A stretch of DNA of 64,000 bases from Ruegeria marina. GTDB taxonomy: Bacteria; Pseudomonadota; Alphaproteobacteria; Rhodobacterales; Rhodobacteraceae. Below are positions 54,261-64,000 of this stretch, in pieces. The DNA is taken from contig NZ_FMZV01000020.1 in assembly GCF_900101475.1 (NCBI RefSeq), positions 1 to 64,000 on the forward strand, read 5' to 3'. The position numbers and the translations under genes are program-made. Numbering within the stretch: position 1 is the first letter of the stretch; every line of letters begins with the position of its first letter. Under the pieces are notes generated by a model. The model saw only the letters and a list, made by a program, of their open reading frames with translations. It did not search any database and had not been told where the DNA came from.

Positions 54261-57194
54261 ATGGCCGCCCTCGAACAAAGCATAGTCCCTGGAGCACGTA
54301 TCGAACTTAGAGATGCCGAGTGGCTCGTACGACGCACAGAACAAAGTCCCCGTTCGGGTAAGCTGATCTACGCAGTTGGTCTATCCGGTATTGTGCGGGA
54401 CAAAGAGGCCGTCTTCATAGATAGCCTGGAAAAGCGAATTGAAGTGGTTGATCCAGCGCGCACCGAGCTAGTGCCCGATCAATCTCCATACTTTAGAGAC
54501 ACACTGCTTTATCTCGAAGGGCAGCTTCAGCGGTCCATGCCTGTTTCAGACAAACCGGTCATCGCAGACAAGGCCGCGATCGATCAGCTGCCTTTCCAGC
54601 TAAGACCTGCGGAAATGGCACTTGGCGCTCCGAGAGTCCGCATGCTCATCGCCGATGATGTCGGGCTCGGCAAGACCTTGGAGGCAGGTATCCTAGCAGC
54701 GGAACTTGTGCGCAGGGGCCGCGCCAAACGCATTCTAGTTGTTGCCACGAAAAGCATGCTAACCCAGTTCCAGAAGGAATTCTGGACACGCTTCAGTATC
54801 CCCCTGACCAGGCTGGATAGTATTGGCATTCAGCGTGTCAGAAACAAAATACCAACCAATCACAACCCATTTCACTATTTCGACCGCGCCATAGTGTCGG
54901 TCGATACGCTCAAAAATGACCTGCAATACAGAACGGCCATTGAGGACGCCTGGTGGGACCTGATCATCATCGATGAGGCTCATAACGTCGCCGAAAGACG
55001 TAATTCAGGTGGTGGTCAAAGTCAGCGGAGCAAGCTGGCAGAGCGCCTTGCAAGTCGGTCCGATGCGCTCGTTTTGCTCTCGGCGACGCCGCATGACGGA
55101 AGTCGCCGCAGCTTTGCAAGCCTGATGAGGATGCTCGATCCAACCTCGATCGCGGACCCTGACAACTATGGCCCCGAAGATATCAAGGGTCTTTTCATTC
55201 GGCGTTTTCGCACAAGTGAGGAAGTTAAACGCGATCTAGGCTCGAAGATTCCGAAGCGGAAATCAGAAAGGGTTCTCGTCCCGTCCTCCGCTGCCGAGGA
55301 ATCCGCCTTTGATGAGTTGGCGTCTCTGCGTTTGCACGCTGATCAGGGAGTTAAAAAGGCGTCCCGGCTATTCAAGACAACGCTCGAAAAGGCCTTGTTT
55401 TCAAGCCCCTTCGCCTGTGCAGAGACCCTAGAAAAGCGCATCGCGAAGCTCGCTGATGTCGTCGATGAAGATGAGAAATCTGACCTTGCCGCTTTGACAG
55501 CACTTCATGATGCCGTGAAAGCTATCGATAAGAGCAGCTTTTCCAAATACTCGAAGCTTCTGGAGTTGCTTAGTGAGACAGGATGGTCAGGGAAAAAGAA
55601 GAACGACCGCCTTGTGATTTTTACTGAACGCATCGCAACTCTGAAGTGGCTTGCCGAGAACCTCAGGGCCGATCTCGGCTTGCAGGATGCTGCGGTCGCA
55701 GAGCTTCATGGCGGCGGCGGCATGAGCGACATCGAGGTCCAAAAGATAGTTGATGACTTTGGACAAGAGAGCTCGCCGATCCGTATCCTCATCGCTTCGG
55801 ACATGGCATCCGAGGGCATCAACCTTCACCACCAATGTCACCGCCTGGTCCATTTCGATATTCCTTGGTCACTGATGACTTTTCAGCAGCGAAACGGCCG
55901 GATCGACCGATACGGCCAGGAGCGCCAACCACTGATGTGGTATTTGATGACCGAGAGCAGCAATGCGCAAATCCGCGGTGATCAGCGCATTCTTGAAGTG
56001 TTGATGGACAAGGACGACAAAGCTCAGGAGAGCATCGGCGATCCCTCAGCATTTCTTGGCACGAACGATGAGGAAGAGCAGGAAGAACGCGTCGCGCAAG
56101 CAATGACAAGCGATCAGAGCGCGGAAGATTTTTCGCGGGAGCTCGACGCGAACGCGGAGCACACCAATCCAACAGAGCTGGGCGACCTTGAAGCTCTACT
56201 CCAGGCGGCGTTCGAGACCCCTGATGCGGGACCGCCAGTTTCAGAGTCTCCATCCAAGCCGGTCATCGTCCCGCGCATCTTTCCTACCGTCTTCGAATTC
56301 TCCAAGGCAGCTTTGTCGCGACTGCAGGAGCGACAGGTGCGGCTAGAGTTCGAAGTTGACGATGATGCACGCATCATTCAGCTCGAAACCCCGGAAGACC
56401 TTCGTGAAAGGGGCGATTTCGGTGTCGGTAGCAAACGGTCAATCGACACGCGCTGGATGCCCAGAGAGGCTGTACCCGCTGACGGCGTCATACGTCTGAC
56501 AGACGATCCGAAGCTGATTAATGAACAAATCCGCCAATCCCGTTCCAACGATGAGAGCTCTTGGCCCGCAGCACAATATTTGTGGGAAGTGCATCCCCTT
56601 ATTGACTGGCTGGGCGACAAAGCTGCGAGCCTATTCAAGAGGCGTGAAGCGCCGGTAATGCGTGTCGAAGGAGCCCTCGCGTCCGATGAGGTCGTGTTCC
56701 TTTTGAACGGTGTTGTGCCGAACAAGAAGGGCCACGCCGTTATCGATGAGTGGGTCGGCGTGCGATTCAAAGGCGACCAATTCCTGGCGGTGGCCCCGTT
56801 TCACGAGCTACTTCCGGAGCTTGATCTCGCGAGCAGGCGGGCAAACCCGGGCACCCTGGAGACCGCAGAGCTCACACCACTGGTCGGCACTGCTGTGGAG
56901 CGCGCCCGCGACCACGTACGAAACGTCCGAAACAAGACACAGAAGCGGATCGATGACGAGCTTCAGGATCAGCTACTGCGTTTAGAGAAGCTGAAAGACC
57001 GGCACCAAGAGCAGCTGAGATTCAAGTTTGACTTGGACAAAGGTATTCGCTCCGCTCAGGAGGCGAAGCTTGAGCAGGCGATGGCCAAGAGCGAAAAGCT
57101 TTTCAATGACTACTGGGAATGGATTAGCGAAACCCGGCAAACAGCCGATGACCCCAATCCTTACGTGCGCATCGTTGCGGTCTTTAGGGGGTAA
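54261..57194 (+). CDS. drmD: SNF2-type helicase, DrmD-like
   Basis: A 977-residue superfamily 2 ATPase. The motifs are in order: DDVGLGKTLEAG (motif I, Lys138), DEAH (motif II, Asp238), LLSATPHDG (motif III, Ser274), ASDMASEGINLH (motif V) and QQRNGRIDRYGQ (motif VI, 542-553), with a C-terminal helical, coiled-coil part (residues about 880-950). This domain order and length fit DrmD, the SNF2-like component of class 1 DISARM. The start follows AGGGAGAAAG. The methyltransferase starts 3 bases after its stop. Confidence 0.82.
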   Translation: MAALEQSIVPGARIELRDAEWLVRRTEQSPRSGKLIYAVGLSGIVRDKEAVFIDSLEKRIEVVDPARTELVPDQSPYFRDTLLYLEGQLQRSMPVSDKPVIADKAAIDQLPFQLRPAEMALGAPRVRMLIADDVGLGKTLEAGILAAELVRRGRAKRILVVATKSMLTQFQKEFWTRFSIPLTRLDSIGIQRVRNKIPTNHNPFHYFDRAIVSVDTLKNDLQYRTAIEDAWWDLIIIDEAHNVAERRNSGGGQSQRSKLAERLASRSDALVLLSATPHDGSRRSFASLMRMLDPTSIADPDNYGPEDIKGLFIRRFRTSEEVKRDLGSKIPKRKSERVLVPSSAAEESAFDELASLRLHADQGVKKASRLFKTTLEKALFSSPFACAETLEKRIAKLADVVDEDEKSDLAALTALHDAVKAIDKSSFSKYSKLLELLSETGWSGKKKNDRLVIFTERIATLKWLAENLRADLGLQDAAVAELHGGGGMSDIEVQKIVDDFGQESSPIRILIASDMASEGINLHHQCHRLVHFDIPWSLMTFQQRNGRIDRYGQERQPLMWYLMTESSNAQIRGDQRILEVLMDKDDKAQESIGDPSAFLGTNDEEEQEERVAQAMTSDQSAEDFSRELDANAEHTNPTELGDLEALLQAAFETPDAGPPVSESPSKPVIVPRIFPTVFEFSKAALSRLQERQVRLEFEVDDDARIIQLETPEDLRERGDFGVGSKRSIDTRWMPREAVPADGVIRLTDDPKLINEQIRQSRSNDESSWPAAQYLWEVHPLIDWLGDKAASLFKRREAPVMRVEGALASDEVVFLLNGVVPNKKGHAVIDEWVGVRFKGDQFLAVAPFHELLPELDLASRRANPGTLETAELTPLVGTAVERARDHVRNVRNKTQKRIDDELQDQLLRLEKLKDRHQEQLRFKFDLDKGIRSAQEAKLEQAMAKSEKLFNDYWEWISETRQTADDPNPYVRIVAVFRG

Positions 57195-57197
57195 GCC

Positions 57198-60100
57198 ATG
57201 CCAATTGATCTCACCGGAATCCGCAACGAAAACGAGTTCTATTCAGATCACTATCTGACGACGGTCTTCGAGGGCGACATCAAGGAGACCATTGAACGAT
57301 GGAACGAGCTCAAAGATGGGGGCGGCAAAGCCCCGCACCAGGAGTTCGGGGCACTTGCAACGCCTTACATAAGAACGGCGACAGAATACCGGGACACACG
57401 TGATGCGGACGAACGCGTCCAAATCTTCCGGGAGTTCACCTATGATCTTTTGAAGGCTCTGGGTTACGAACGTACGCTGCAACAACCCATCCTCGCAGAT
57501 GGGACATGGTTGCCCGCGCTACATCGCGCTGCGCGTTCTGATGGCACAGATCATCTTTGGGTCATCGAGGCCCTGGCGCCAGCCGGTGAGGATTTTGTTA
57601 CCGATCCACTCGCTTTGAGTTTTGCAGCACAGCTAGGCCCCGATGAAACCGGAGATTTACCCAAGCCGTTTTCAGGGACGTATGAAGAAGCCCTGACGGC
57701 GGGCATCTTCGGCCTCGATCAGCCGCCGCGCTTTGTCTTGATCCTATCAATGGCACAAGCCGTTCTGATCGATCGTAACAAGTGGGGTGAGAGCCGCCTG
57801 CTGCGCTTTGACTTCACGGAAATTTTTTCACGCAAGGAATCGGCAACGATGCAAGCGGTTACCGCACTCTTGCATCATGAGTGCTTAGCACCGGATACCG
57901 GTACCCCGCTCGTCGATACGATCGATGAAGAGTCGCACCGCCACGCGCACGGGGTTTCCAAGGACCTCAAATACGCATTGCGGGAAGCGATCGAGCTTCT
58001 TGGCAATGAAGCAGCCGAGAAAATCGTCGCGCGGCGCAAGGCCGCCGGTGAAACGGCATACCAAACGCGCGACGGTATGGCGGCACTCGATGCGCGGCAG
58101 CTCTCTCTGGAGTCCCTGCGGTACATGTATCGGCTCCTGTTCCTCTTCTACATCGAGGCGCGACCCGATCTTGGTTTTGCGCCGATGAAGTCTGACGCCT
58201 ACCGTAAGGGGTACAGCTTGGAATCTCTCCGTGAGCTCGAAATGATGCCGCTCACCAGCGACGAGGAGAAGGATGGTCACTATCTCCATGAGAGCCTTAG
58301 CCTGCTCTTCAAGCTTATCTACGAAGGGACGCCCTATAGTGATCTGAGGTCTGATGACGAGTTCGGTCGCGACTTCGACATGCGGCCTGTACGGACGCAT
58401 CTCTTCGATCCCGATTCAACACCGATGTTGAGCAAGGTGCGCTTCCGCAATGAAACGCTTCAGCGCATCATCCAGTTGATGTCTCTTTCGCGCGAGGGTC
58501 AGGGACGGCGTGGGCGCATCTCCTATGCGCAGCTCGGAATCAACCAGCTCGGCGCCGTATACGAGGCGCTGCTTTCCTACTCAGGCTTCTTCGCGCAGAC
58601 CGATCTTTACGAGGTGAAGAAGGCCGGAGAACCGAATCCCGATCCTCTGGAGGCGGCATACTTCGTCCCCAAATCTGATATCGACAAATATGAGCAGGAC
58701 GAGATCGTCTATGACGGCAACGATCCACGCATCTACAGCAAAGGGACGTTCATATATCGTTTGGCAGGGCGTGATCGCGAGAATTCAGCGTCCTACTACA
58801 CACCGGAAATCCTGACTCGCTGCCTTGTCAAATACACGCTCAAGGAACTGCTCAAGGACAAGACTGCCGACGACATTCTGAAGCTCACCGTTTGTGAGCC
58901 CGCCATGGGATCGGCGGCGTTCCTTATCGAAGCGGTCAACCAGCTCAGCGATGCCTACCTTGCCAAGAAGCAAGAAGAATTGGGCGAGCGCATACCCCAC
59001 GATCGCTACGCATACGAGCGGCAAAAGGTGCGTGCCTATATCACGGATCGCAACACATTTGGGGTGGACCTCAACCCGATCGCGATGGAGCTGGGACAGG
59101 TCTCGCTATGGCTGAACTGCATCCACGAAGGAGATTTCGTCCCCTGGTTTGGTGATCAGCTCTTTGCCGGTAACTCGCTGATTGGCGCGCGGCGTGAGGT
59201 CTATCCTGCTTCGCGCATTGGAAAGAAAACAGACGCAGATGACCGCTGGTTCAAGCATGCTCCGCGTGCCGTTAAGAGCGATGCGCCAAGGAAGGTAGAT
59301 GAGGTCTACCACTTCCTACTGCCCGATCCCAGCATGGCCGACTACAAGAAGGCCATCGTTGAGCCGTTGGCTCCGGACGAATTCGAAAAGCTCAAAGACT
59401 GGCGCAAAGAGTTCTGCAAACCGCTGGACTCCGATGAGATTGCGCAAGTCAAACGCCTGTCGCAGGTGATTGATGAGCTCTTAGCAGAGAATGCGAAGGC
59501 ACTTGCAAAAGAGCGGCAAGAAAACACCGACCCGCTGACGGTGTGGGGGCAGCCGGAAGAAGACGGCGAGGCCACCGACTTCAAAGCTAAGAACCGTCGC
59601 CTTGCGGGCATGCGCGGCGAGGGGGCTCGCAACGCGGTGCCCTATCAGCGACTCAAGACTGCGATGGACTATTGGTGCTCACTATGGTTCTGGCCCTTGG
59701 AGCATGCCGATCTATTGCCATCGCGCGATGAGTTCCTTCTCGACATGACTCTGATCCTGGAAGGCAACGTCCTTTCATCGGGCGCGGACATGTTCCAAAG
59801 AGAGAACCTGCTCAGCGGCGCTGATCCGAACAGGGTTGATCTGTTCGATCATCAAAAGTCGTATGGGCGTGTGGACATTGAGACACTTATCGCACGATCT
59901 CCACGATTAAAGCTGTCTCAAGGCATTGCCTCACACACGCTTTTCTTTCACTGGCCTGTGGAGTTGGGAGATCTTCTCATCCCGAGCGATGGCTTCGATT
60001 TAGTGCTGGGTAATCCCCCATGGATGCGGCCGGACTGGATTGATCGCGATCAACTTTCCGATACAAATCCATATATAGCAATTCGAAAATTTTCTGCTGC

Positions 60101-61919
60101 ACAGATTGAATCTGAAAAGTCGTTGTTGCTCAATGATCAAAGCATTATTCGTGACTACGTATCGAAATATGAAATTGTTGGTGGGTCTCAGGCTTTTTTA
60201 GCCTGCCCTCATAATTACTCTCTAATCGAAGGTGGTCGGGCAAATCTTTATAAGTGCTTTGTCGAAAAAGCGTTCAATCTGATTAATGAGAAAGCTTTCG
60301 CTGGACTTCTTCACCCGGAAGGGCACTTTTACGACCCAAAGTCACCTAAATTTAGAGGCTCCGTTTACGCAAGACTTGCGGCACATTTTCAGTTTTCAAA
60401 TGAACTTTCAGATAGAATGTTTTTGGACGTAGATCACCACAAAACATACAGCATTAACATATACGGAGGCACGACTGGCTCGGTAAGCTTTCTAAATATT
60501 TCTAATCTATTTTTGCCCACAACGATCGACGAGTGTTTTTTGCATGACGGCATTGGTGATGTACCAGGCATTAAGGATGGTGGAGGTAGATGGGAAGTTC
60601 GAGGCCATGCGGATCGCATTATTGTGGTCGATGAAAGCGTGTTGTCAGTATTCTCCGATGTCATTGAGGGCCATGAATTCCGAGATATCTCAACAACTCG
60701 GATGCCAGGCCCGCACTCGAAGCAAACCCTATCTGCGTTGAGCGCCCTTGCTAAGGCAGAGAATAGCTTTCTTGGGGCGGTGAAAAATTATTTCCTATCG
60801 TCGATGTGGAATGAAACTACCGACACTAAAAAAACAAAAATCATAAAGAGGCAGCCTTCTTTCTACGACGATCCCTATGAGATGGTAATTTCAGGGCCGA
60901 ATTTCTACCTTCAGAACCCGCTAGCAAAAACGCCTCGCGAAAAGTGCTCTTCAAATTTGGATTATGATGTAATCGATGTGAATTCGATCTCAGACGAATA
61001 CCTCCCAAGGGCAAACTACACGCCAGTAGAAAAAAAGAGTGATTACATAAGAAGGGTCCCCAAGGTCCCTTGGGATACGAGTCGGTCGCATCTCGAATTT
61101 TTCCGTTTTGCTTTCCGCGCCATGACTCAGCCGAGCCACGAAAGAACTCTGAAGGGCGCGCTACTTCCCCCGGGGATCGGGCATATAAATGGTGTTGTGA
61201 GCCTAAGCTGTGAGAGTGAGCATGATATGCTTACAGCGGCTACTCTTTGGAGCTCTCTGCCTATAGATTTTATTGTGAAGGTTGCGGGAATAGATAATGT
61301 AAGAGAGAGTTCACTTGTTAATCTTCCGTGGGCTGAGCTGCCGGGAACCGCTATTCATCGGACATTACAGTTAAATTGCTTAACCGAATGGTTTAGAGAC
61401 CTTTGGAGTAGAAATTCTTCGGACTATGAGCCGTGTGGTTGGACAAGCGATGATCCGAGACTCTCAAAAGAGGGGGCACTGATCGCTACTGGGCCCTGGT
61501 CAAGAAATAGTGCGTTGAGGACCGATTTTGCTCGTCGGCAGGCGCTTTTGGAGATTGATGTATTGGTAGCCATCGCATTGGGGCTTACCCTTGATGAGCT
61601 GCTTCAAATGTATCGAGTTCAATTTCCAGTCATGCAATCATACGATCGTGATACTTGGTATGACGCTGATGGGCGAATTGTATTTACGAACTCGAAAAAT
61701 TTGACCGGCGTGGGTTTGGACAGAAAAAACTGGGAAGCGCACAAGGACTTGAGGGAGGGGTCGGTGTCGAAAACCTATGTGGACGACACTATGCCAGGTG
61801 GTCCCGTTGAAAGAACAATAACATACGAGGCGCCGTTTATGCTCCCAAATAGGGAAGAGGACTATGAGCGAGCGTGGGATTTCTTCTATGCGAAATACGC
61901 CTCGAAGACAGCAGCGTGA
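57198..61919 (+). CDS. drmMI: Large Eco57I/PglX-type adenine methyltransferase, DrmMI-like
   Basis: A 1573-residue N6-adenine DNA methyltransferase. The SAM-binding motif is VCEPAMGSAAFLIEAV (motif I, residues 566-573 region) and the catalytic motif NPPW lies at 939-942. An N-terminal region of about 550 residues precedes them, and a specificity half follows. Up to about 60050 the gene is near 60% G+C; from there to about 61800 it is clearly AT-rich, which points to replacement of the target-recognition part. It resembles DrmMI of class 1 DISARM but is longer than I recall for that protein. PglX of BREX is the other relative; no PglZ or BrxC is next to it. Confidence 0.8.
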   Translation: MPIDLTGIRNENEFYSDHYLTTVFEGDIKETIERWNELKDGGGKAPHQEFGALATPYIRTATEYRDTRDADERVQIFREFTYDLLKALGYERTLQQPILADGTWLPALHRAARSDGTDHLWVIEALAPAGEDFVTDPLALSFAAQLGPDETGDLPKPFSGTYEEALTAGIFGLDQPPRFVLILSMAQAVLIDRNKWGESRLLRFDFTEIFSRKESATMQAVTALLHHECLAPDTGTPLVDTIDEESHRHAHGVSKDLKYALREAIELLGNEAAEKIVARRKAAGETAYQTRDGMAALDARQLSLESLRYMYRLLFLFYIEARPDLGFAPMKSDAYRKGYSLESLRELEMMPLTSDEEKDGHYLHESLSLLFKLIYEGTPYSDLRSDDEFGRDFDMRPVRTHLFDPDSTPMLSKVRFRNETLQRIIQLMSLSREGQGRRGRISYAQLGINQLGAVYEALLSYSGFFAQTDLYEVKKAGEPNPDPLEAAYFVPKSDIDKYEQDEIVYDGNDPRIYSKGTFIYRLAGRDRENSASYYTPEILTRCLVKYTLKELLKDKTADDILKLTVCEPAMGSAAFLIEAVNQLSDAYLAKKQEELGERIPHDRYAYERQKVRAYITDRNTFGVDLNPIAMELGQVSLWLNCIHEGDFVPWFGDQLFAGNSLIGARREVYPASRIGKKTDADDRWFKHAPRAVKSDAPRKVDEVYHFLLPDPSMADYKKAIVEPLAPDEFEKLKDWRKEFCKPLDSDEIAQVKRLSQVIDELLAENAKALAKERQENTDPLTVWGQPEEDGEATDFKAKNRRLAGMRGEGARNAVPYQRLKTAMDYWCSLWFWPLEHADLLPSRDEFLLDMTLILEGNVLSSGADMFQRENLLSGADPNRVDLFDHQKSYGRVDIETLIARSPRLKLSQGIASHTLFFHWPVELGDLLIPSDGFDLVLGNPPWMRPDWIDRDQLSDTNPYIAIRKFSAAQIESEKSLLLNDQSIIRDYVSKYEIVGGSQAFLACPHNYSLIEGGRANLYKCFVEKAFNLINEKAFAGLLHPEGHFYDPKSPKFRGSVYARLAAHFQFSNELSDRMFLDVDHHKTYSINIYGGTTGSVSFLNISNLFLPTTIDECFLHDGIGDVPGIKDGGGRWEVRGHADRIIVVDESVLSVFSDVIEGHEFRDISTTRMPGPHSKQTLSALSALAKAENSFLGAVKNYFLSSMWNETTDTKKTKIIKRQPSFYDDPYEMVISGPNFYLQNPLAKTPREKCSSNLDYDVIDVNSISDEYLPRANYTPVEKKSDYIRRVPKVPWDTSRSHLEFFRFAFRAMTQPSHERTLKGALLPPGIGHINGVVSLSCESEHDMLTAATLWSSLPIDFIVKVAGIDNVRESSLVNLPWAELPGTAIHRTLQLNCLTEWFRDLWSRNSSDYEPCGWTSDDPRLSKEGALIATGPWSRNSALRTDFARRQALLEIDVLVAIALGLTLDELLQMYRVQFPVMQSYDRDTWYDADGRIVFTNSKNLTGVGLDRKNWEAHKDLREGSVSKTYVDDTMPGGPVERTITYEAPFMLPNREEDYERAWDFFYAKYASKTAA

Positions 61920-61930
61920 GGTGATCAGAC

Positions 61931-64000
61931 ATGCTGCCATCAATTTTAGCAAGACAAGTTGAACGTGGATTAGAGGAGTTTCTTCGGGGCGCCTTCTCTC
62001 CGTCCACGCCTGGCTTTGATGACATCATAGATCGCTTCGTTGCGGAGTCCGAGAACCTTTTCAAGGGACCTTATCTATCCTTTGATATGCCCTTTCGGGA
62101 TGGCGATGCGGGGCGGGATTACTTCCCCGATGTCCCATTATCTTTCAGCCCCTACAAGCACCAAGAGCGCGCCTTTGCGCGTGTTGGTTCAGGGGCCCCG
62201 GCGTCAACAGTTATCGCGACGGGGACAGGCTCAGGTAAGACCGAGTGTTTCACATGGCCGATCCTGGATTACTGTCTGCGCACAGAGAATGAGCCGGGCA
62301 TCAAGGCCATCTTGATTTACCCGATGAACGCGCTGGCAACCGACCAGGCGCGGCGGCTGGCGGCGGCGATTTGGAAAAACGACAAACTCAAAGGCAGCGT
62401 ACGCGTCGGCCTTTACGTTGATGTCGAGCCTGGCTCACCGTCAGCGACGATGACAGAAGCAGATGTCATCACAAGCAGGGACGAGATCAGGCGGAACCCT
62501 CCGGACATCCTGATCACCAACTACAAAATGCTGGACTACATGCTAGTCCGACCAAGAGACAAGGCGTTGTGGGCTCATAATGAACCAGAAACCCTTCGAT
62601 ACCTGGTGGTTGACGAGCTCCACACTTTCGATGGTGCACAGGGTACCGATCTTGCCTGCCTTATCCGGCGATTGAAGGCGCGCCTGGAGTGTCCGAAGGA
62701 TCACCTTTGTTGTGTCGGCACTTCGGCGACGCTTGGCCAGGACGGCACGAGTCGTATCATTTCTTATGCGAGCCAGGTGTTTGGCGAGCCCTTTGATGAA
62801 AGCGCTATTGTCACAGAAGACCGGCTCACGATTGCCGAGTACCTCCTGGACAAGGATGTCAGTGAAGTACATGTCCCGACACCTGAACAGGTAGCTTCAC
62901 TGATACATGACACTGATGGTCTCACGCCTCCGGAACTTATCGCGCGTGCTTATGAGCTTTGGTTCACGCAAGGCCCTGAGACAGCGATAGACGATCCGCA
63001 ATGGCGCTTGGACCTCGCTGAAAAGCTTGATGGTCATGTCTTCCTTCAATCACTGCTGCGAGCGATCAAGGGTAGACCGACTGCTTATGCGGACTTGCTG
63101 GAACAGTTAAAGGGCAAGTCTTACCTCGCTAGCGATGATCCCGAGTACCTCACCGGAATAATCGACACTCTGACCGCCCTTGTGTCACATGCGAGGCGAA
63201 CGAAGCCGGACTTGATTGATAAGACCGGTCAGCCGATCTTGCTGCCGTACTTTAGTGTGCGCTCACAACTTTGGTTCCGTGAGCTCAAGCGCATTGTTGG
63301 CGATCTCACCGTACGACCAAGTCTGCGCTACTCAGACGATCTGACCGAGGACGCTCTGCGTAAGCACCTTCCGGTTGTTCATTGTAAAGATTGCGGTGGC
63401 ACAGGTTGGGCCGCCATCAGTCCCCTCAGGGGGCAGCGGCTAGAGGGCGAGCCGAAAAAGGTCTACGAAAAGTATTTCGGATATAGTGATCGCTTGCGCT
63501 TTGTGTTGCTGGACAAACCGGAGCGCGAGCGCCAACGCGAGCGCCGCTTTACGCACAGCGCACGCGTTTGCTCCGATTGCCTAACCTATCATGACACGGC
63601 TGAGCAACGCGCCAAATGCCGGTCATGCGCGAGTGAAAACCTTGTCGATGCCTACATCCATTTTCCTGCGGTGGTCCGAAGTGAAAATGTGCATGTGACA
63701 CATGACTGCCCCTATTGCGGAAGTACCGACGGTATGGGGATTCTTGGGGCGCAGTCGCCGACGCTTCTGAGCGCGACGGTTTCCACCATGTTCGCCTCCC
63801 CGCACAATGATGACCCAAAGCTGCTAACATTCTCGGATTCAGTCCAGGATGCGGCGCACCGCGCGGGCTTCTTTGAGGCGCGCAGCTTTGCTTCTGTCTT
63901 CCGCACTGCGCTTAGGAAATTCGTTTCGCAAACCGGGCAGCCAGTCGGGTTGGACTCGGTCCTTCGCGATCTACCCCCGTTCCTTCGTAAGGAGGGCGAT
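61931..64000 (+). CDS. Zinc-motif-rich DEAD/DEAH-type helicase, start of gene (runs beyond the window)
   Basis: The first 690 residues of a large helicase, open to the window end. Motif I is ATGTGSGKTECF (Lys103), motif II VDELHTFDGAQG (Asp228) and motif III TSATLG near residue 264. Four CxxC pairs follow: 485/488, 547/550, 563/566 and 593/596, likely zinc-binding. This architecture is that of the large DUF1998-linked helicases (DruE- or MrfA-like, or DrmA and DrmB fused); the DUF1998 domain would be downstream. The start follows GAGGTGAT and lies 11 bases after the methyltransferase stop. Confidence 0.75.
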   Translation, partial: MLPSILARQVERGLEEFLRGAFSPSTPGFDDIIDRFVAESENLFKGPYLSFDMPFRDGDAGRDYFPDVPLSFSPYKHQERAFARVGSGAPASTVIATGTGSGKTECFTWPILDYCLRTENEPGIKAILIYPMNALATDQARRLAAAIWKNDKLKGSVRVGLYVDVEPGSPSATMTEADVITSRDEIRRNPPDILITNYKMLDYMLVRPRDKALWAHNEPETLRYLVVDELHTFDGAQGTDLACLIRRLKARLECPKDHLCCVGTSATLGQDGTSRIISYASQVFGEPFDESAIVTEDRLTIAEYLLDKDVSEVHVPTPEQVASLIHDTDGLTPPELIARAYELWFTQGPETAIDDPQWRLDLAEKLDGHVFLQSLLRAIKGRPTAYADLLEQLKGKSYLASDDPEYLTGIIDTLTALVSHARRTKPDLIDKTGQPILLPYFSVRSQLWFRELKRIVGDLTVRPSLRYSDDLTEDALRKHLPVVHCKDCGGTGWAAISPLRGQRLEGEPKKVYEKYFGYSDRLRFVLLDKPERERQRERRFTHSARVCSDCLTYHDTAEQRAKCRSCASENLVDAYIHFPAVVRSENVHVTHDCPYCGSTDGMGILGAQSPTLLSATVSTMFASPHNDDPKLLTFSDSVQDAAHRAGFFEARSFASVFRTALRKFVSQTGQPVGLDSVLRDLPPFLRKEGD

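Larger units (their letters stand above)
45362..64000. mobile_element. Mobilisable accessory island (right end outside the window)
   Basis: From 45362 rightward the window holds only accessory genes: IS6-family element, orphan small genes, hairpin array, mobC, relaxase and a DISARM-like cluster. No replication or integrase gene is visible. The IS6-type repeat at the left junction suggests that a mobilisable plasmid or fragment was joined to the chromosome through IS6 replicative transposition, which makes cointegrates. The alternative is an integrative mobilisable element with its integrase beyond 64000. Confidence 0.7.

Overview
The window looks like a chromosome of a Rhodobacterales (roseobacter-group) alphaproteobacterium, probably close to Ruegeria or Phaeobacter. 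The signs are high G+C, an alphaproteobacterial 14-subunit complex I operon interspersed with small extra reading frames, a NuoE with a long C-terminal tail, the order birA-coaX-rnj after nuoN, and a complete leucine-degradation cluster. This placement is inference from gene content and order; no database was searched.

Layout: (1) 2-5342, the end of an acyl-CoA dehydrogenase and a five-gene branched-chain amino acid-type (LIV/HAAT) ABC transporter. (2) 5384-12028, a RidA-family protein, a PNPOx-like protein, glmS and glmU on the minus strand, then a phosphoglycolate phosphatase and a DegT-type aminotransferase. (3) 12182-22115, leucine catabolism: isovaleryl-CoA dehydrogenase, an acyl-CoA synthetase, both methylcrotonyl-CoA carboxylase subunits (with a nitronate monooxygenase gene between them), HMG-CoA lyase and methylglutaconyl-CoA hydratase. 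An ompW pseudogene lies within it. (4) 22300-40088, the whole nuoA-N operon with at least eight non-subunit reading frames, ending in an intrinsic terminator. (5) 40146-45239, birA, coaX, rnj, then nudix and DUF983 genes on the minus strand, then an EF-hand protein.

At 45361/45362 the core chromosome ends abruptly: an ECF sigma factor gene is cut after 36 codons by an IS6-type terminal repeat. From there to the end of the window the content is accessory: a complete IS6-family element, small orphan genes, a hairpin-rich candidate transfer-origin region, mobC and a relaxase, an HD hydrolase, a DUF429 protein and dispersed GC-rich hairpin repeats.

The most interesting part is 54065-64000. A small ribbon-helix-helix protein, whose own promoter overlaps a 19-bp near-palindrome, precedes three very large, tightly packed genes: a SNF2-type helicase (DrmD-like), a 1573-residue Eco57I/PglX-like adenine methyltransferase (DrmMI-like) with an AT-rich target-recognition half, and a zinc-motif-rich DEAD/DEAH helicase that runs off the window end. 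This resembles class 1 DISARM and related phage-defence systems, but the third gene looks like a single large helicase of the DUF1998-linked type rather than separate drmA and drmB. It is therefore best called a DISARM-related locus, possibly a variant. The genes downstream are outside the window.
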